From Neotamlana nanhaiensis (GTDB lineage: Bacteria; Bacteroidota; Bacteroidia; Flavobacteriales; Flavobacteriaceae), in contig NZ_JTDV01000010.1 in the NCBI RefSeq assembly GCF_000943555.1, forward strand, positions 124,001-188,000: a stretch of 64,000 bases of DNA, read 5' to 3'. A program made the translations under genes and the position numbers. Shown here in pieces: positions 1-8,401 of this stretch. Positions within the stretch are counted from its first letter, which is position 1. Each line of letters opens with the position of its first letter. The notes beneath the pieces were generated by a model, which saw nothing but the letters and a program-made list of their open reading frames with translations, did no database searches and was not told the origin of the DNA.

Positions 1-450
1 ATTCTTTACCGCTACCGATGTACCGTTAGGTGTAACCACAACCTCTTGGGCTACCACTTTACTTCCTTCAATTTGAACCGTGTTCCCTACATCATCAGTT
101 TCTTGCTTCGTTTTAAGTTCTACATGAGCAATGGCCGCAATACTTGCCAAAGCTTCACCACGGAAACCTTTTGTATGTAGCTGAAATAAATCGTCGGCAG
201 AACGAATTTTAGATGTGGCGTGACGCTCAAAACTCAATCGAGCATCGGTAGTACTCATGCCTTTACCATCGTCAATAACCTGAACTAAGGTTTTGCCGGC
301 ATCTTTAATAATTAATTTTATCGTATTTGCTCCAGCATCAATGGCATTTTCAAGAAGTTCTTTAACTACCGAAGCGGGACGTTGTACAACTTCTCCTGCG
401 GCTATTTGGTTTGCTACATGATCGGGTAAAAGTTGTATAATGTCTGCCAT
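1..450 (-). CDS. mutL: DNA mismatch repair protein MutL, N-terminal part (cut by window edge)
   Basis: This is the first 150 codons of MutL, the ATPase that couples MutS mismatch recognition to strand removal. The reading frame starts at an ATG (complement of 448-450) and runs off the left edge. The GHKL ATPase motifs are visible: [11 protein letters not shown] with the catalytic Glu and Mg-binding Asn, DDGKGM, the RHATSKI stretch, and [11 protein letters not shown]. It is the last gene of a minus-strand series that includes two small membrane proteins, with a gap of only 6 bases from the preceding one, so it is probably co-transcribed with them. The C-terminal dimerisation/endonuclease region lies outside the window. 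Confidence 0.95.
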   Translation of the reverse strand, partial: MADIIQLLPDHVANQIAAGEVVQRPASVVKELLENAIDAGANTIKLIIKDAGKTLVQVIDDGKGMSTTDARLSFERHATSKIRSADDLFQLHTKGFRGEALASIAAIAHVELKTKQETDDVGNTVQIEGSKVVAQEVVVTPNGTSVAVKN

Positions 451-456
451 AAATTA

Positions 457-738
457 TTATGAAAAAAATATAGATAAATCGAAATCGATTATAAATAAAA
501 ATATTAAAACTAAAATTCCCACAATTATTAAAATACGACGATTCGCTTCTTTATCTGGATTTTTATAATCTTCTAAAGCCTCGTTAAATCGTGTTTTTAT
601 GCTTTTGTTGGTTTCAACGGTTTTTCTAAAATCGTCGAATTTATGTTTAATTTCAAACGGATTACCTTCGCCTTTATCGTCGAAATAACGTGGTTGATAA
701 TTAAATTTTTTGTTTTTACGCGTTTTTAAAAGTCCCAT
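457..738 (-). CDS. Conserved small membrane protein (93 aa)
   Basis: A 93-residue protein with a basic, charged N-terminal two-thirds and one hydrophobic segment near the C-terminus (about residues 68-89), so a single-pass membrane protein with a cytoplasmic N-terminus is likely. Residues 7-18 contain the motif RKNKKFNYQPRY. The next gene upstream (755-985) has the same motif and layout, so the two look like diverged tandem paralogues. It starts at an ATG 16 bases after that gene's stop and ends 6 bases before mutL. I do not recognise a function. Similar proteins have sometimes been mislabelled riboflavin synthase beta subunit because ribH is next door; nothing in the sequence supports that. 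Confidence 0.8.
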   Translation of the reverse strand: MGLLKTRKNKKFNYQPRYFDDKGEGNPFEIKHKFDDFRKTVETNKSIKTRFNEALEDYKNPDKEANRRILIIVGILVLIFLFIIDFDLSIFFS

Positions 739-754
739 AGTGTTTAGCTTTAAG

Positions 755-985
755 TTACATGTATTTTTTTTCGAGTAAATACATACAAATCAATAATAAT
801 ACCAAAGCCAAAATTAATGTGCGAATTGGCATAATGCCCTTTGCTTTTTTTCTGTTCCCCACACTGCTTCGCCATTTTGAGACAAAGTCTTTTTTATCGG
901 CATCACTTTCGTTGGATTTTTCTTTATTTTCCTTTGAAAAACGAGGCTGGTAATTAAACGTTCTGGGCTTGCGTTGTTTAAACAA
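755..985 (-). CDS. Conserved small membrane protein, paralogue of the next gene (76 aa)
   Basis: A 76-residue protein with a lysine- and serine-rich N-terminal part and a C-terminal transmembrane segment (about residues 53-71). It shares the motif RKPRTFNYQPRF with the following gene. There is no ATG near the motif. The likely start is TTG at the complement of 983-985, or the adjacent ATT; an in-frame stop lies seven codons upstream. Aligning the motif with the paralogue supports a start within a residue or two of here. It lies 130 bases downstream of ribH on the same strand. The function is unknown. Confidence 0.7.
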   Translation of the reverse strand: MFKQRKPRTFNYQPRFSKENKEKSNESDADKKDFVSKWRSSVGNRKKAKGIMPIRTLILALVLLLICMYLLEKKYM

Positions 986-1115
986 AATTGTGGTATTTAA
1001 ACCTCAAAAATACTTAAAAATAGGCAGAATTAAGACGTAGAAATGCCAAAAATTGTTAACAACAAGGCTTGATGACCACAGACTCGAGGCCAAAATAAAT
1101 GCGAACTGCTTACTG

Positions 1116-1601
1116 TTAACTATTCAAACGCAATTGGGCCATTTTAATAGCAGCAATCGCTGCTTCAGTACCTTTATTACCATGTTTTCCGCCAGAACGA
1201 TCGATGGCTTGCTGCATAGTATTATCGGTAAGTACACAGAAAATTACGGGTGTATCGGTAGTAACATTTAAGTCTTTTATACCTTGAGTTACACCTTCGC
1301 AAACAAAATCGAAATGCTTAGTTTCACCTTGTATCACACTACCAATGGCGATTACAGCATCAACCTTTTGTTCAATCATTTTTTTACAACCGTAAATAAG
1401 CTCGAAACTTCCTGGAACATCCCAACGAATTATAGCATCTTTAGCAACACCATTATCAATTAAAGCATCAATAGCACCTTTACACAAGCCTTCGGTGATG
1501 GTTTCATTCCATTCTGAAACAACAATCCCAAACCGAAAGTTACTCGCGTTTGGGATTGTGTTTTTATCGTATTCTGATAAGTTTTTATTTTCTGTAGCCA
1601 T
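1116..1601 (-). CDS. ribH: 6,7-dimethyl-8-ribityllumazine synthase
   Basis: Lumazine synthase performs the penultimate step of riboflavin synthesis, condensing 5-amino-6-ribitylaminouracil with 3,4-dihydroxy-2-butanone 4-phosphate. At 161 residues it has the usual family length. Recognisable blocks are VSEWNETIT near the N-terminus (substrate-binding Trp and Asn), WDVPGSFEL, AIGSVIQGETKHFDFV with the proposed catalytic His, and the C-terminal GNKGTEAAIAA. It starts 1 base after the stop of the upstream TPR gene, so the two are translationally linked. No FMN riboswitch is visible upstream, which fits a gene inside an operon. Confidence 0.97.
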   Translation of the reverse strand: MATENKNLSEYDKNTIPNASNFRFGIVVSEWNETITEGLCKGAIDALIDNGVAKDAIIRWDVPGSFELIYGCKKMIEQKVDAVIAIGSVIQGETKHFDFVCEGVTQGIKDLNVTTDTPVIFCVLTDNTMQQAIDRSGGKHGNKGTEAAIAAIKMAQLRLNS

Positions 1602-1602
1602 A

Positions 1603-2379
1603 TTATTTGTTAGCTAACACTTGTGCTTTTCCTATTAACACTTCAACTTTAGAAGCTTCGGTAGAATTAGCATAGTCTTCTTGTATTTTTTCAAAATATC
1701 CTAAAGCCCTACTTGCTTTTCCTAATTCTAAAGCAATTACACCTGCCTTGTACAAATACATTGGTGTAGTATACTCATTGTTTCTCATATTAGCAGCTTC
1801 TTCGTAATAGCTTAATGCATCTTCTTGCTGATTTAATTGTGCAAATGCATCACCTATATTTCCTTTTGCTAATGGCGCTAACACTTCATCTTCACTTTTA
1901 AAATCACTTAAATACTCAATCGCATTTTTGTAATTTTTTAAGTTTAAATACGCTGTACCTGCATAGTAATTTGCTAAGTTAGCCGATGGTGTTCCGCTGT
2001 ATTCTTCAACAATATCTAACATACCAAATTTACCTTCGCCACCAGACAACGCTAAATTAAATAACGAATCTTTCGCCGTTCCTGTACTGTTTACAGCATC
2101 GTTAAAATATTTTTGAGCTTGAAACATATCGTTCATAGCATTGATTTGTTTTGGCTTCGCAATAAACTCTTTATAGCCCATCGAACCTAAAACTACTAAG
2201 GCAACAACACCAATAATAATGAATATATATTTCTGATTTTTCTCAACAAAAGCCTCTGTTTTCGACGCAGTTTCGTCTAAGGTATTAAATACTTCTGCAG
2301 TAGTAGAATCCTCTTCAATATCAATTTGCTTTTCTACTTTTGTTTGTGGTTTCCCACCTTTCTTTTTATAAGTCGCCAT
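1603..2379 (-). CDS. Membrane-anchored TPR protein, YfgM-like
   Basis: A 258-residue protein with a charged cytoplasmic N-terminus, one transmembrane helix at about residues 50-70 and an extracytoplasmic part made of tetratricopeptide repeats. The repeat pattern is clearest in the stretches around NYYAGTAYLNLKNYKNAIEY, KGNIGDAFAQLNQQEDALSY and KAGVIALELGKASRALGYF. This layout matches the YfgM/ancillary SecYEG-type TPR proteins that sit next to the translocon and periplasmic chaperones. It is the first gene of the minus-strand ribH operon and is divergent from recF. The precise partner is unknown. Confidence 0.82.
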   Translation of the reverse strand: MATYKKKGGKPQTKVEKQIDIEEDSTTAEVFNTLDETASKTEAFVEKNQKYIFIIIGVVALVVLGSMGYKEFIAKPKQINAMNDMFQAQKYFNDAVNSTGTAKDSLFNLALSGGEGKFGMLDIVEEYSGTPSANLANYYAGTAYLNLKNYKNAIEYLSDFKSEDEVLAPLAKGNIGDAFAQLNQQEDALSYYEEAANMRNNEYTTPMYLYKAGVIALELGKASRALGYFEKIQEDYANSTEASKVEVLIGKAQVLANK

Positions 2380-2518
2380 GCTATGCTGTCTAAATTATTG
2401 TGGCGCAAAAATAAAATTTTTCTTCATAACTAAAAGCCTATTTATTTGATATTTTTCAATAATTTGCGCTTCTTTATAGCTTGTAAGCCTTTAAATGCAA
2501 ATTTAGCTGCCCTTTTTT

Positions 2519-3598
2519 ATGATTTTAAAATCGTTATCCTTACTTAATTACAAGAATTTTGAAAGTAAATCGTTTGTTTTCAACAACAAAATTAATTGTA
2601 TTGTAGGTAACAATGGCATTGGAAAAACAAATGTGCTTGATGCAATTTATCATTTATCCTTTGGAAAAAGTTATTTTAACCCAATTGCAACACAAAACAT
2701 TAAACACGACGAAGATTTTTTTGTAATAAATGGCAATTACGATAAAGCTGAAGCTGAAGAAAAAATAACCATTAGCCTAAAACGCGGGCAAAAAAAAGTA
2801 ATAAAACGCAACGGTAAAGCTTACGATAAATTTAGTGAACACATTGGTTTCTTACCTTTGGTAATTGTGTCGCCCGCCGATAGAGATTTAATAATTGAAG
2901 GTAGCGATACCCGCCGAAAATTTATTGATAGTGTAATTTCACAAAGCGATAAAACCTATCTAAATCAATTAATTAGCTACAACAAAATCTTAGCACAGCG
3001 CAACGCACTACTAAAATACTTTGCCTTAAACCATACTTTTAATCAAGATACACTTGAGGTTTACAACAACCAACTTAATGAATTTGGCACCCAAGTTTTT
3101 AAAAAGCGAGATGCTTTTTTACAAGCATTTATTCCTATTTTTAAATCGCGTTACCAAGCCATTAGCAATGGTAATGAAACGGTAGATTTGGTGTACAGTA
3201 GTCATTTATTTAACAATGATTTAGACACGCTTTTAAAACAAGCTATTAATAAGGACAAAGCCTTACAGTACACCAGTGTTGGTATACATAAAGACGATTT
3301 ACAGTTTAATATTGAAACGCACCCAATTAAAAAATTCGGGAGTCAAGGACAACAAAAATCGTTTTTAATAGCGTTGAAATTGGCTCAATTCGATTTTATA
3401 AAAGCGCAAAGTGGCGTAAATCCCATTTTATTACTCGATGATATTTTTGATAAGTTGGATGAAAACCGAGTAGCACAAATTATAAAATTGGTTGACGATG
3501 AAAATTTCGGACAGTTATTTATAAGCGACACCCACGCCAACCGAACCGAAAATGCCGTAAAACAAGTACACCAAAGCTACGAGATTTTCAACTTATAA
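2519..3598 (+). CDS. recF: DNA replication and repair protein RecF
   Basis: RecF is an SMC/ABC-like ATPase that loads RecA at single-strand gaps together with RecO and RecR. At 359 residues it has the normal length. The Walker A motif GNNGIGKT lies at residues 30-37, the ABC signature-like GSQGQQKS in the C-terminal third, and Walker B with the D-loop appears as [14 protein letters not shown]. The start is the ATG at 2519, preceded by a T-rich stretch without a Shine-Dalgarno sequence, as is usual in this phylum. It is divergent from the TPR/ribH operon. The DUF721 gene downstream is a common neighbour of recF in Bacteroidota. Confidence 0.96.
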   Translation: MILKSLSLLNYKNFESKSFVFNNKINCIVGNNGIGKTNVLDAIYHLSFGKSYFNPIATQNIKHDEDFFVINGNYDKAEAEEKITISLKRGQKKVIKRNGKAYDKFSEHIGFLPLVIVSPADRDLIIEGSDTRRKFIDSVISQSDKTYLNQLISYNKILAQRNALLKYFALNHTFNQDTLEVYNNQLNEFGTQVFKKRDAFLQAFIPIFKSRYQAISNGNETVDLVYSSHLFNNDLDTLLKQAINKDKALQYTSVGIHKDDLQFNIETHPIKKFGSQGQQKSFLIALKLAQFDFIKAQSGVNPILLLDDIFDKLDENRVAQIIKLVDDENFGQLFISDTHANRTENAVKQVHQSYEIFNL

Positions 3599-3733
3599 AA
3601 CCACACCAATTCTTCCCACACGCCTTTAAAACACCGGATTTATCAACCACAACTATTTAAACAACTCAACTCGTTTTTTAAATTATATGCTCACGTTTTA
3701 TCATAATTTCGATGTGCATAAAACATACAAATT

Positions 3734-4303
3734 ATGAAAACATATAGCAGAATACTTTTAGTACTTTTTACAATAATTTTCTGCGGATGTAATAAAGATG
3801 AAGAAACCTCTGAGATTGAAAAGACGACACCATAAGCCAATGTTAACGTAACACTTACGCTATCTAACAATCAAACCCTATCATTTACCATGCATGATGC
3901 GGACTTTATTTTTGCCTGCGGACTTGAAGGTGGTATTCAAGACGATGCTCATTGGTTTATTAGAGGCCCAAAAATAACCAACGGTTCAGAATCTATTGAA
4001 ATTAAATATCTAAATTTGATTATGCATGATATTGGTAATGTAAATACGCCGTACACCTACTCTGGCATTCCTGTTGATGGAGAAAGCTACAACACCGTAT
4101 TAAGAAATGATATTGAATATACTATAACCGCTGTTACGTACTCTATTTTAGAGTATAATGTAATCAATTCCAATTTCAGCTCATACTTTGCAACCGCATC
4201 GGGTTCATATTTTATAGAAATTGAATCGCCTAATGGCGACAAGGAATCTATACTTATCTCGTTTAGCCCAATGCTTCAAACGGATTACGGAGGCGGTTGT
4301 TAA
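3734..4303 (+). pseudogene. Lipoprotein gene interrupted by an in-frame stop codon
   Basis: An ATG at 3734 opens a lipoprotein signal peptide (hydrophobic core, then FCGC with the lipidated Cys at residue 19, then an acidic NKDEE linker). A TAA at 3833-3835 ends that frame after 33 codons. The same frame continues directly after the stop (ANVNVTLTLS...) and stays open to the TAA at 4301-4303, giving a 137-codon ORF if restarted at the ATG at 3890. The 3' part alone lacks any export signal although its composition is that of a secreted beta-rich domain, so one nonsense substitution in an originally about 189-codon lipoprotein gene is the simplest reading. Stop-codon readthrough or a sequencing error are alternatives. 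The domain family is not recognised. Confidence 0.7.
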
Positions 4304-4387
4304 AAACCCTTTTGAAGCACATCGTTTTTTTAACATAAAAAATGTATTGAAACAAAATATTAATCAACAATAACGTTTTAAAATAAT

Positions 4388-4395
4388 TACCTTTG
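4388..4395 (+). promoter_or_regulatory. -7 element (TACCTTTG) upstream of the DUF721 gene
   Basis: TACCTTTG at 4388-4395 matches the Bacteroidota -7 consensus TAnnTTTG exactly and lies 22 bases before the ATG at 4418. No good -33 TTG is seen at the usual distance, so the promoter is only moderately supported. Confidence 0.45.
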
Positions 4396-4417
4396 ATACT
4401 TATTTTGAAATAATAAC

Positions 4418-4714
4418 ATGCAAAAAAGAAACCATGACCATTTAAGTATTAGTGACGCGCTAAAACAATTTGTAGAAACCAATAAATTAGAAAAGGGTTT
4501 AGACAAGGTTAATGTGGCCAACGCTTGGGAAAAACTTATGGGTAACGGTATAACCAACTACACCAATTCGGTAACTTTAGAGCGTGAAACTCTTTATGTT
4601 AGCTTAAGTTCGAGCGTGCTTAGAGAAGAATTAAGCTATGGTAAACAAAAAATTATTAACATGCTTAATGAAGAGTTAGGTAAGGAAATTATTAAAAAAC
4701 TGATTTTAAGATAA
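4418..4714 (+). CDS. DUF721 (DciA-like) family protein
   Basis: A 98-residue protein of the DUF721 family. The family pattern is visible: an N-terminal helix (SISDALKQFVETNKLEKGLD), a conserved Trp in VANAWEKLMG, then a beta-rich KH-like section (LYVSLSSSVLREELSYGKQKII). Members of this family include DciA, the helicase loader/operator of many bacteria without DnaC. The proximity to recF fits a DNA replication or repair role, but no function can be proved from sequence alone. It starts at the ATG at 4418. Confidence 0.85.
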   Translation: MQKRNHDHLSISDALKQFVETNKLEKGLDKVNVANAWEKLMGNGITNYTNSVTLERETLYVSLSSSVLREELSYGKQKIINMLNEELGKEIIKKLILR

Positions 4715-4827
4715 TTACATTTTTTATTAATTTTAAATTAATACCTCAAAAAATAGTTTCAATGCTTTTTTTTAGTATCTTTCGGCTGTGTAACTTTTTG
4801 TTAAATCGATAGCTAATAATTATTATT

Positions 4828-4842
4828 TGGCACTGAGTTTGC
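4828..4842 (+). promoter_or_regulatory. Sigma-54-type promoter upstream of the cold-shock gene
   Basis: TGGCACTGAGTTTGC at 4828-4842 matches the sigma-54 consensus TGGCAC-N5-TTGC in every specified position, with exactly 10 bases between the GG and GC pairs. Transcription would begin near 4854, about 20 bases before the ATG at 4875. A weaker sigma-A-like arrangement (TTTG at 4797-4800, TATTATTTG at 4821-4829) overlaps it. A sigma-54 activator gene is present in the window at 57864-59132, so sigma-54 use in this organism is expected. Confidence 0.65.
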
Positions 4843-4874
4843 AAAACATAATAATTAATTTAATATTTTAAAAA

Positions 4875-5063
4875 ATGACAGGAACAGTTAAATTCTTCAA
4901 CGACTCAAAAGGCTTTGGTTTTATTGTTGAAGAAGGTTCAAAAAAAGAACATTTCGTTCACATTTCTGGTTTAATTGATGAAATTAACCAAGGAGACAAC
5001 GTAGAATTCGAACTACAAGAAGGTAGAAAAGGTTTAAACGCAGTAAACGTAAAAATTATTTAA
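4875..5063 (+). CDS. Cold-shock domain protein (CspA family)
   Basis: A 62-residue single-domain OB-fold protein that binds single-stranded RNA/DNA and acts as an RNA chaperone. Both ribonucleoprotein motifs are present: RNP1 as KGFGFI (residues 13-18) and RNP2 as HFVHI (about residues 26-30). It is slightly shorter than E. coli CspA (70 aa) but typical for Bacteroidota. It stands alone, with a strong palindromic terminator directly after it. The 5' leader is short if the sigma-54-type promoter is used. Confidence 0.95.
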   Translation: MTGTVKFFNDSKGFGFIVEEGSKKEHFVHISGLIDEINQGDNVEFELQEGRKGLNAVNVKII

Positions 5064-5102
5064 TTATATATATACAAAGTAATTGCTGACTTTTTTAAAA
5101 GT

Positions 5103-5130
5103 AAAAACCCGCTAATTAGCGGGTTTTTTA
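5103..5130. terminator. Bidirectional Rho-independent terminator between csp and ndk
   Basis: The sequence AAACCCGC-TAATTA-GCGGGTTT with flanking A and T runs forms a perfect palindrome with a GC-rich core between the convergent cold-shock gene (ends 5063) and ndk (ends 5155). The A-run on one side and T-run on the other allow termination in both directions. Confidence 0.9.
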
Positions 5131-5154
5131 ATTTCTATGTTTAAAAAATTTCGC

Positions 5155-5574
5155 TTAAAAAGTATCTCTTCCTGAAAAATGGAAAGCACCTTCAATCGCT
5201 GCATTTTCATCACTATCACTACCATGCACAGCGTTTTCACTAATTGAAGCAGCATATAATTTTCTTATCGTTCCTTCAGCAGCATCTTCAGGATTAGTAG
5301 CTCCAATTAAAGTTCTAAAGTCTTCAACCGCATTATCTTTTTCTAGAATTGCCGCAACAATTGGACCTCTAGTCATATATTCAACTAAATCTGCAAAAAA
5401 CGGACGCTCATTATGAATAGCGTAAAATTCTTCAGCATCAGCTTTAGTTAATTGTGTTAATTTCATTGCTACAATTTTAAATCCTGAAGCCGAAATTTTT
5501 TCTAATATTGCACCAATGTGTCCTTTTTCAACAGCATCAGGCTTAAGCATTGTAAATGTTCTATTTGTTGCCAT
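5155..5574 (-). CDS. ndk: Nucleoside diphosphate kinase
   Basis: Ndk transfers the gamma phosphate between nucleoside triphosphates and diphosphates through a phosphohistidine. At 139 residues it has the normal length. The N-terminus [13 protein letters not shown] matches the family start, and the active-site block is [12 protein letters not shown] with the catalytic His. The start ATG is at the complement of 5572-5574. It is monocistronic, divergent from the DHH phosphoesterase gene and convergent with csp. Confidence 0.97.
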   Translation of the reverse strand: MATNRTFTMLKPDAVEKGHIGAILEKISASGFKIVAMKLTQLTKADAEEFYAIHNERPFFADLVEYMTRGPIVAAILEKDNAVEDFRTLIGATNPEDAAEGTIRKLYAASISENAVHGSDSDENAAIEGAFHFSGRDTF

Positions 5575-5594
5575 GTAAGTTATTTATTTGCCTG

Positions 5595-5624
5595 CAAAAG
5601 TAATGTATTTAAAATTAAAAACAA
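5595..5624 (-). promoter_or_regulatory. Promoter of ndk (TTG-N19-TACTTTTG)
   Basis: Read on the minus strand, TACTTTTG (complement of 5595-5602) matches the TAnnTTTG -7 consensus, with a TTG (complement of 5622-5624) 19 bases upstream as the -33 element. It lies about 20 bases before the ndk start. Confidence 0.6.
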
Positions 5625-5660
5625 GCTATTCAATTTTAAAAAATTGTATCTTCGCCAACT

Positions 5661-6680
5661 ATGAATAATGCAGACTTAACACACATAAAACACTTATTTT
5701 CAACACGAAAGCGCATTGTAATTGTTGCGCATAAAAACCCCGATGGCGATGCTATTGGGTCTTCACTTGGTTTATTTCATTATTTTAAAAAAGGAAATCA
5801 CGAGGTACAAGTTATAATGCCCAACGATTATCCTGAATTTTTAAAATGGATTCCTGGAAACGAAACTATTCTAAAGTATGAAGAATCGCCCGTAAATTGC
5901 GACACTTTTATAAACAATGCCGATGTTATTTTCACCTTAGATTTTAATGCATTTCATCGTACGGGAACCATGGAAGAGTCGCTAACCAAAAGTAGCGCAT
6001 TAAAAATAATGATAGATCATCATCAATCGCCAGACGCTTATGCTACTTACACCTATAGTGATGTTACCATGAGTTCTACTTGCGAAATGGTTTATAATTA
6101 CATTAATATGTTGGGCGATGAAAATAGTATTGATGCCGATACGGCAACATGTTTGTATGTGGGAATAATGACAGATACAGGCTCATTCCGTTTTCCTTCA
6201 ACAACAAGTAAAACGCATCAAATTATCGCTAATTTAATCGAAAAAGGAGCCAACAATTCGCAAATTCATAATAATATTTACGACACTAATAGTTACGAAC
6301 GCCTGCAGCTTTTAGGTTGCGCCCTTAATAATTTAAAAGTAATACCCCAAAGCCGTACTGCATATATTACGCTGTCGCAAGACGAACTTAATCGTTATAA
6401 CTTTAAAAAAGGGTTTACCGAAGGTTTTGTAAACTATGGTTTATCGTTGCAAGGCATTGTTTTAGCTGCTATTTTTATTGAAGATAAACAAGAAGGTATT
6501 ATTAAAATTTCACTGCGATCAAAGGGTGATTTCTCTGTAAATTTAATGTCTCGCGAGCATTTTAATGGTGGCGGACACACCAATGCCGCTGGTGGCCGAA
6601 GCACTTTAAATTTAACCGAAACGGTTGAAAAATTTATTAGTATCTTACCAAATTATAACAATGCCCTTAATAATGAATAA
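5661..6680 (+). CDS. DHH/DHHA1 family phosphoesterase (NrnA-like oligoribonuclease)
   Basis: A 339-residue bifunctional-type phosphoesterase that probably degrades nanoRNA and/or pAp. Metal-binding motifs of the DHH domain are visible: AHKNPDGDAIGSSLG near residues 24-38, DFNAFHRTG, and the signature MIDHHQSP. The C-terminal DHHA1 domain ends with FNGGGHTNAAGG. In Bacteroidota, which lack E. coli Orn, NrnA-like enzymes take this role; that part is family knowledge. Its stop overlaps the start of gldI by 8 bases, so translation is coupled. Confidence 0.9.
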   Translation: MNNADLTHIKHLFSTRKRIVIVAHKNPDGDAIGSSLGLFHYFKKGNHEVQVIMPNDYPEFLKWIPGNETILKYEESPVNCDTFINNADVIFTLDFNAFHRTGTMEESLTKSSALKIMIDHHQSPDAYATYTYSDVTMSSTCEMVYNYINMLGDENSIDADTATCLYVGIMTDTGSFRFPSTTSKTHQIIANLIEKGANNSQIHNNIYDTNSYERLQLLGCALNNLKVIPQSRTAYITLSQDELNRYNFKKGFTEGFVNYGLSLQGIVLAAIFIEDKQEGIIKISLRSKGDFSVNLMSREHFNGGGHTNAAGGRSTLNLTETVEKFISILPNYNNALNNE

Positions 6681-7215
6681 ATTTTTAACCTTTTTACTAC
6701 TTATTTTAGTTTTTGGATGCAAATCGCCCGAAGCCAGACGACCCATTTCAGTGAAATCGGGATCGTTTATAAACGAATCTATCGAACGTAATAAAAAGCT
6801 AAACGCCAAAGAGCATGCTTTAATTGAAAAATTAATGCAAAATAAAGCCGAAAATTATATAGCTTCCGATAACGGTTTTTGGTACTATTACAATAATAAA
6901 ATTGAAGCAGACACCCTAATAACGCCTAAATTTGGAGATATTGTTAACTATAATTACAACGTAAAAACCTTAAACGGACACGAAATTTACTCCGCCGAAG
7001 ACATAAAAACTCAAAACTATGCCATGGATAAAGAAGAATTATTTTCTGGTATGCGTGAAGGGTTAAAACTTATGAAAGCAGGAGAAACCATAACCTTCAT
7101 TTTTCCATCGCAAAAGGCCTATGGTTATTATGGCGACGACAATAAAATTCATCACAACACCCCATTAATTTGTAAAGTAACTGTAAACTCAATTACCCAA
7201 AATCAAACCCCATAA
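6673..7215 (+). CDS. gldI: Gliding-associated lipoprotein GldI, FKBP-type peptidyl-prolyl isomerase
   Basis: GldI is a lipoprotein of the FKBP family needed for flavobacterial gliding motility, presumably for folding of periplasmic gliding or secretion proteins. I choose the ATG at 6673: it gives a short signal peptide ending in the lipobox LVFGC with Cys 13, and it overlaps the upstream stop in an ATGAATAA arrangement. Upstream in-frame ATGs at 6625 and 6661 add residues before a complete signal. The FKBP fold spans about residues 80-178, with GMREGLKLMKAGETITFIFPS, GYYGDD and NTPLICKVTVNSI. The protein is 180 residues. Only 4 bases separate it from the next isomerase gene. Confidence 0.88.
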   Translation: MNKFLTFLLLILVFGCKSPEARRPISVKSGSFINESIERNKKLNAKEHALIEKLMQNKAENYIASDNGFWYYYNNKIEADTLITPKFGDIVNYNYNVKTLNGHEIYSAEDIKTQNYAMDKEELFSGMREGLKLMKAGETITFIFPSQKAYGYYGDDNKIHHNTPLICKVTVNSITQNQTP

Positions 7216-7219
7216 AAAA

Positions 7220-8347
7220 ATGAATATCTACAACAAATCTATTTTCATTTTAAGCTGTGTTTTATTACTTAACCTAAGCTCTTGCAAAGCCCAATATCCT
7301 GATTTAGAAGATGGCATTTACGCCGAATTTATTACCACAAAAGGTATTATGGTAGCTAAATTAAACTTGGAAAAAACCCCAATTACCGTAGCCAACTTTG
7401 TGTCGCTAGCCGAAGGCACCAATACTATGGTAGATAGCATTTATAAAGACAAACCATTTTATAACGGCACTATTTTTCATCGTGTTATGGATAAATTTAT
7501 GATTCAAGGAGGCGATCCACAAGGTACAGGCATGGGTGATCCTGGATATAAATTTAAAGATGAATTTCATCCAGATTTAAAACACGATAAACCTGGTATT
7601 TTATCGATGGCAAACTCAGGACCAAACACCAATGGCAGTCAGTTTTTCATTACCGAAATTCCTAAACCACATCTCGATAACGTACATAGCGTATTTGGCG
7701 AATTGGTTATAGGTTTAAATATTCAAGACTCTATCTCCAATGTTGAAGTAGATGGTAGAAACCGCCCTAAAAAAGATGTTGTAATTACCGAACTAAATAT
7801 TATTAGAAAAGGCAAAGTAGCTAAGAAATTTAAAGCTAATGATGTTTTTATTAATCATTTTGCAGAAGAAGAACGCTTAGCTAAAGAAAAAGCCGAAAAA
7901 GAAGCTGCAATAATTAAAGCTTCGCAAAACAAATTTGAAGCTCAAAAAGTAAAAGCAACAACTTTAGAATCTGGCTTAAAATACTTTATTTCAGAAAACG
8001 GTACAGGCGAAAAACTAAAAGACGGCGATATTGTATCATGCCATTACGCGGTATATTTTGAAGATGCCAAACTACTCGAAACCAGCAAACTTGAAACGGC
8101 TGAAGCCCTTGACGCCGTTAACGAAAAACGAAAATTAGCAGACAAATACCAACCTGTTGAATTGGAATTGAGTGCCGATGCGCCGCTAATTTCGGGTTTA
8201 AAAGAAGGATTAAAACAACTAAGTTTAGGCGATAAAGCCACCTTTTTCATTCCCTATCATTTAGCCTATGGCGAATATGGCAATCGCGGTATTCCTGGAA
8301 AATCGAATTTAATTTTCGAGATAGAGACCATTGAACTTATTAATTAA
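7220..8347 (+). CDS. Cyclophilin-FKBP fusion peptidyl-prolyl isomerase, lipoprotein
   Basis: A 375-residue exported protein with two different prolyl isomerase folds. The lipobox LSSC places the lipidated Cys at residue 22. Residues about 30-195 are a cyclophilin domain (FHRVMDKFMIQGGDPQGTG, NTNGSQFFIT, VHSVFGE). A charged, probably helical linker (EEERLAKEKAEKEAAI) follows, and residues about 245-375 are an FKBP domain ending in GIPGKSNLIFEIETIEL. It forms an operon with gldI, suggesting joint work in periplasmic protein folding. Such fusions recur in Bacteroidota; the arrangement is seen directly, the role is inferred. Confidence 0.92.
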   Translation: MNIYNKSIFILSCVLLLNLSSCKAQYPDLEDGIYAEFITTKGIMVAKLNLEKTPITVANFVSLAEGTNTMVDSIYKDKPFYNGTIFHRVMDKFMIQGGDPQGTGMGDPGYKFKDEFHPDLKHDKPGILSMANSGPNTNGSQFFITEIPKPHLDNVHSVFGELVIGLNIQDSISNVEVDGRNRPKKDVVITELNIIRKGKVAKKFKANDVFINHFAEEERLAKEKAEKEAAIIKASQNKFEAQKVKATTLESGLKYFISENGTGEKLKDGDIVSCHYAVYFEDAKLLETSKLETAEALDAVNEKRKLADKYQPVELELSADAPLISGLKEGLKQLSLGDKATFFIPYHLAYGEYGNRGIPGKSNLIFEIETIELIN

Positions 8348-8401
8348 AATTTAACAAAAAACACTGTTTTTAGGGCTATATTTACCCATAAAATTACACC
8401 T

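Noticed and set aside
755-985. Riboflavin synthase beta subunit label for the small protein next to ribH
   Set aside because: The protein is a 76-residue single-pass membrane protein without any lumazine synthase motif; real ribH is at 1116-1601.
4797-4829. Sigma-A-type promoter for the cold-shock gene (TTTG ... TATTATTTG)
   Set aside because: The -7 element has one extra base compared with TAnnTTTG and the overlapping sigma-54 site is a better match; kept only as an alternative.
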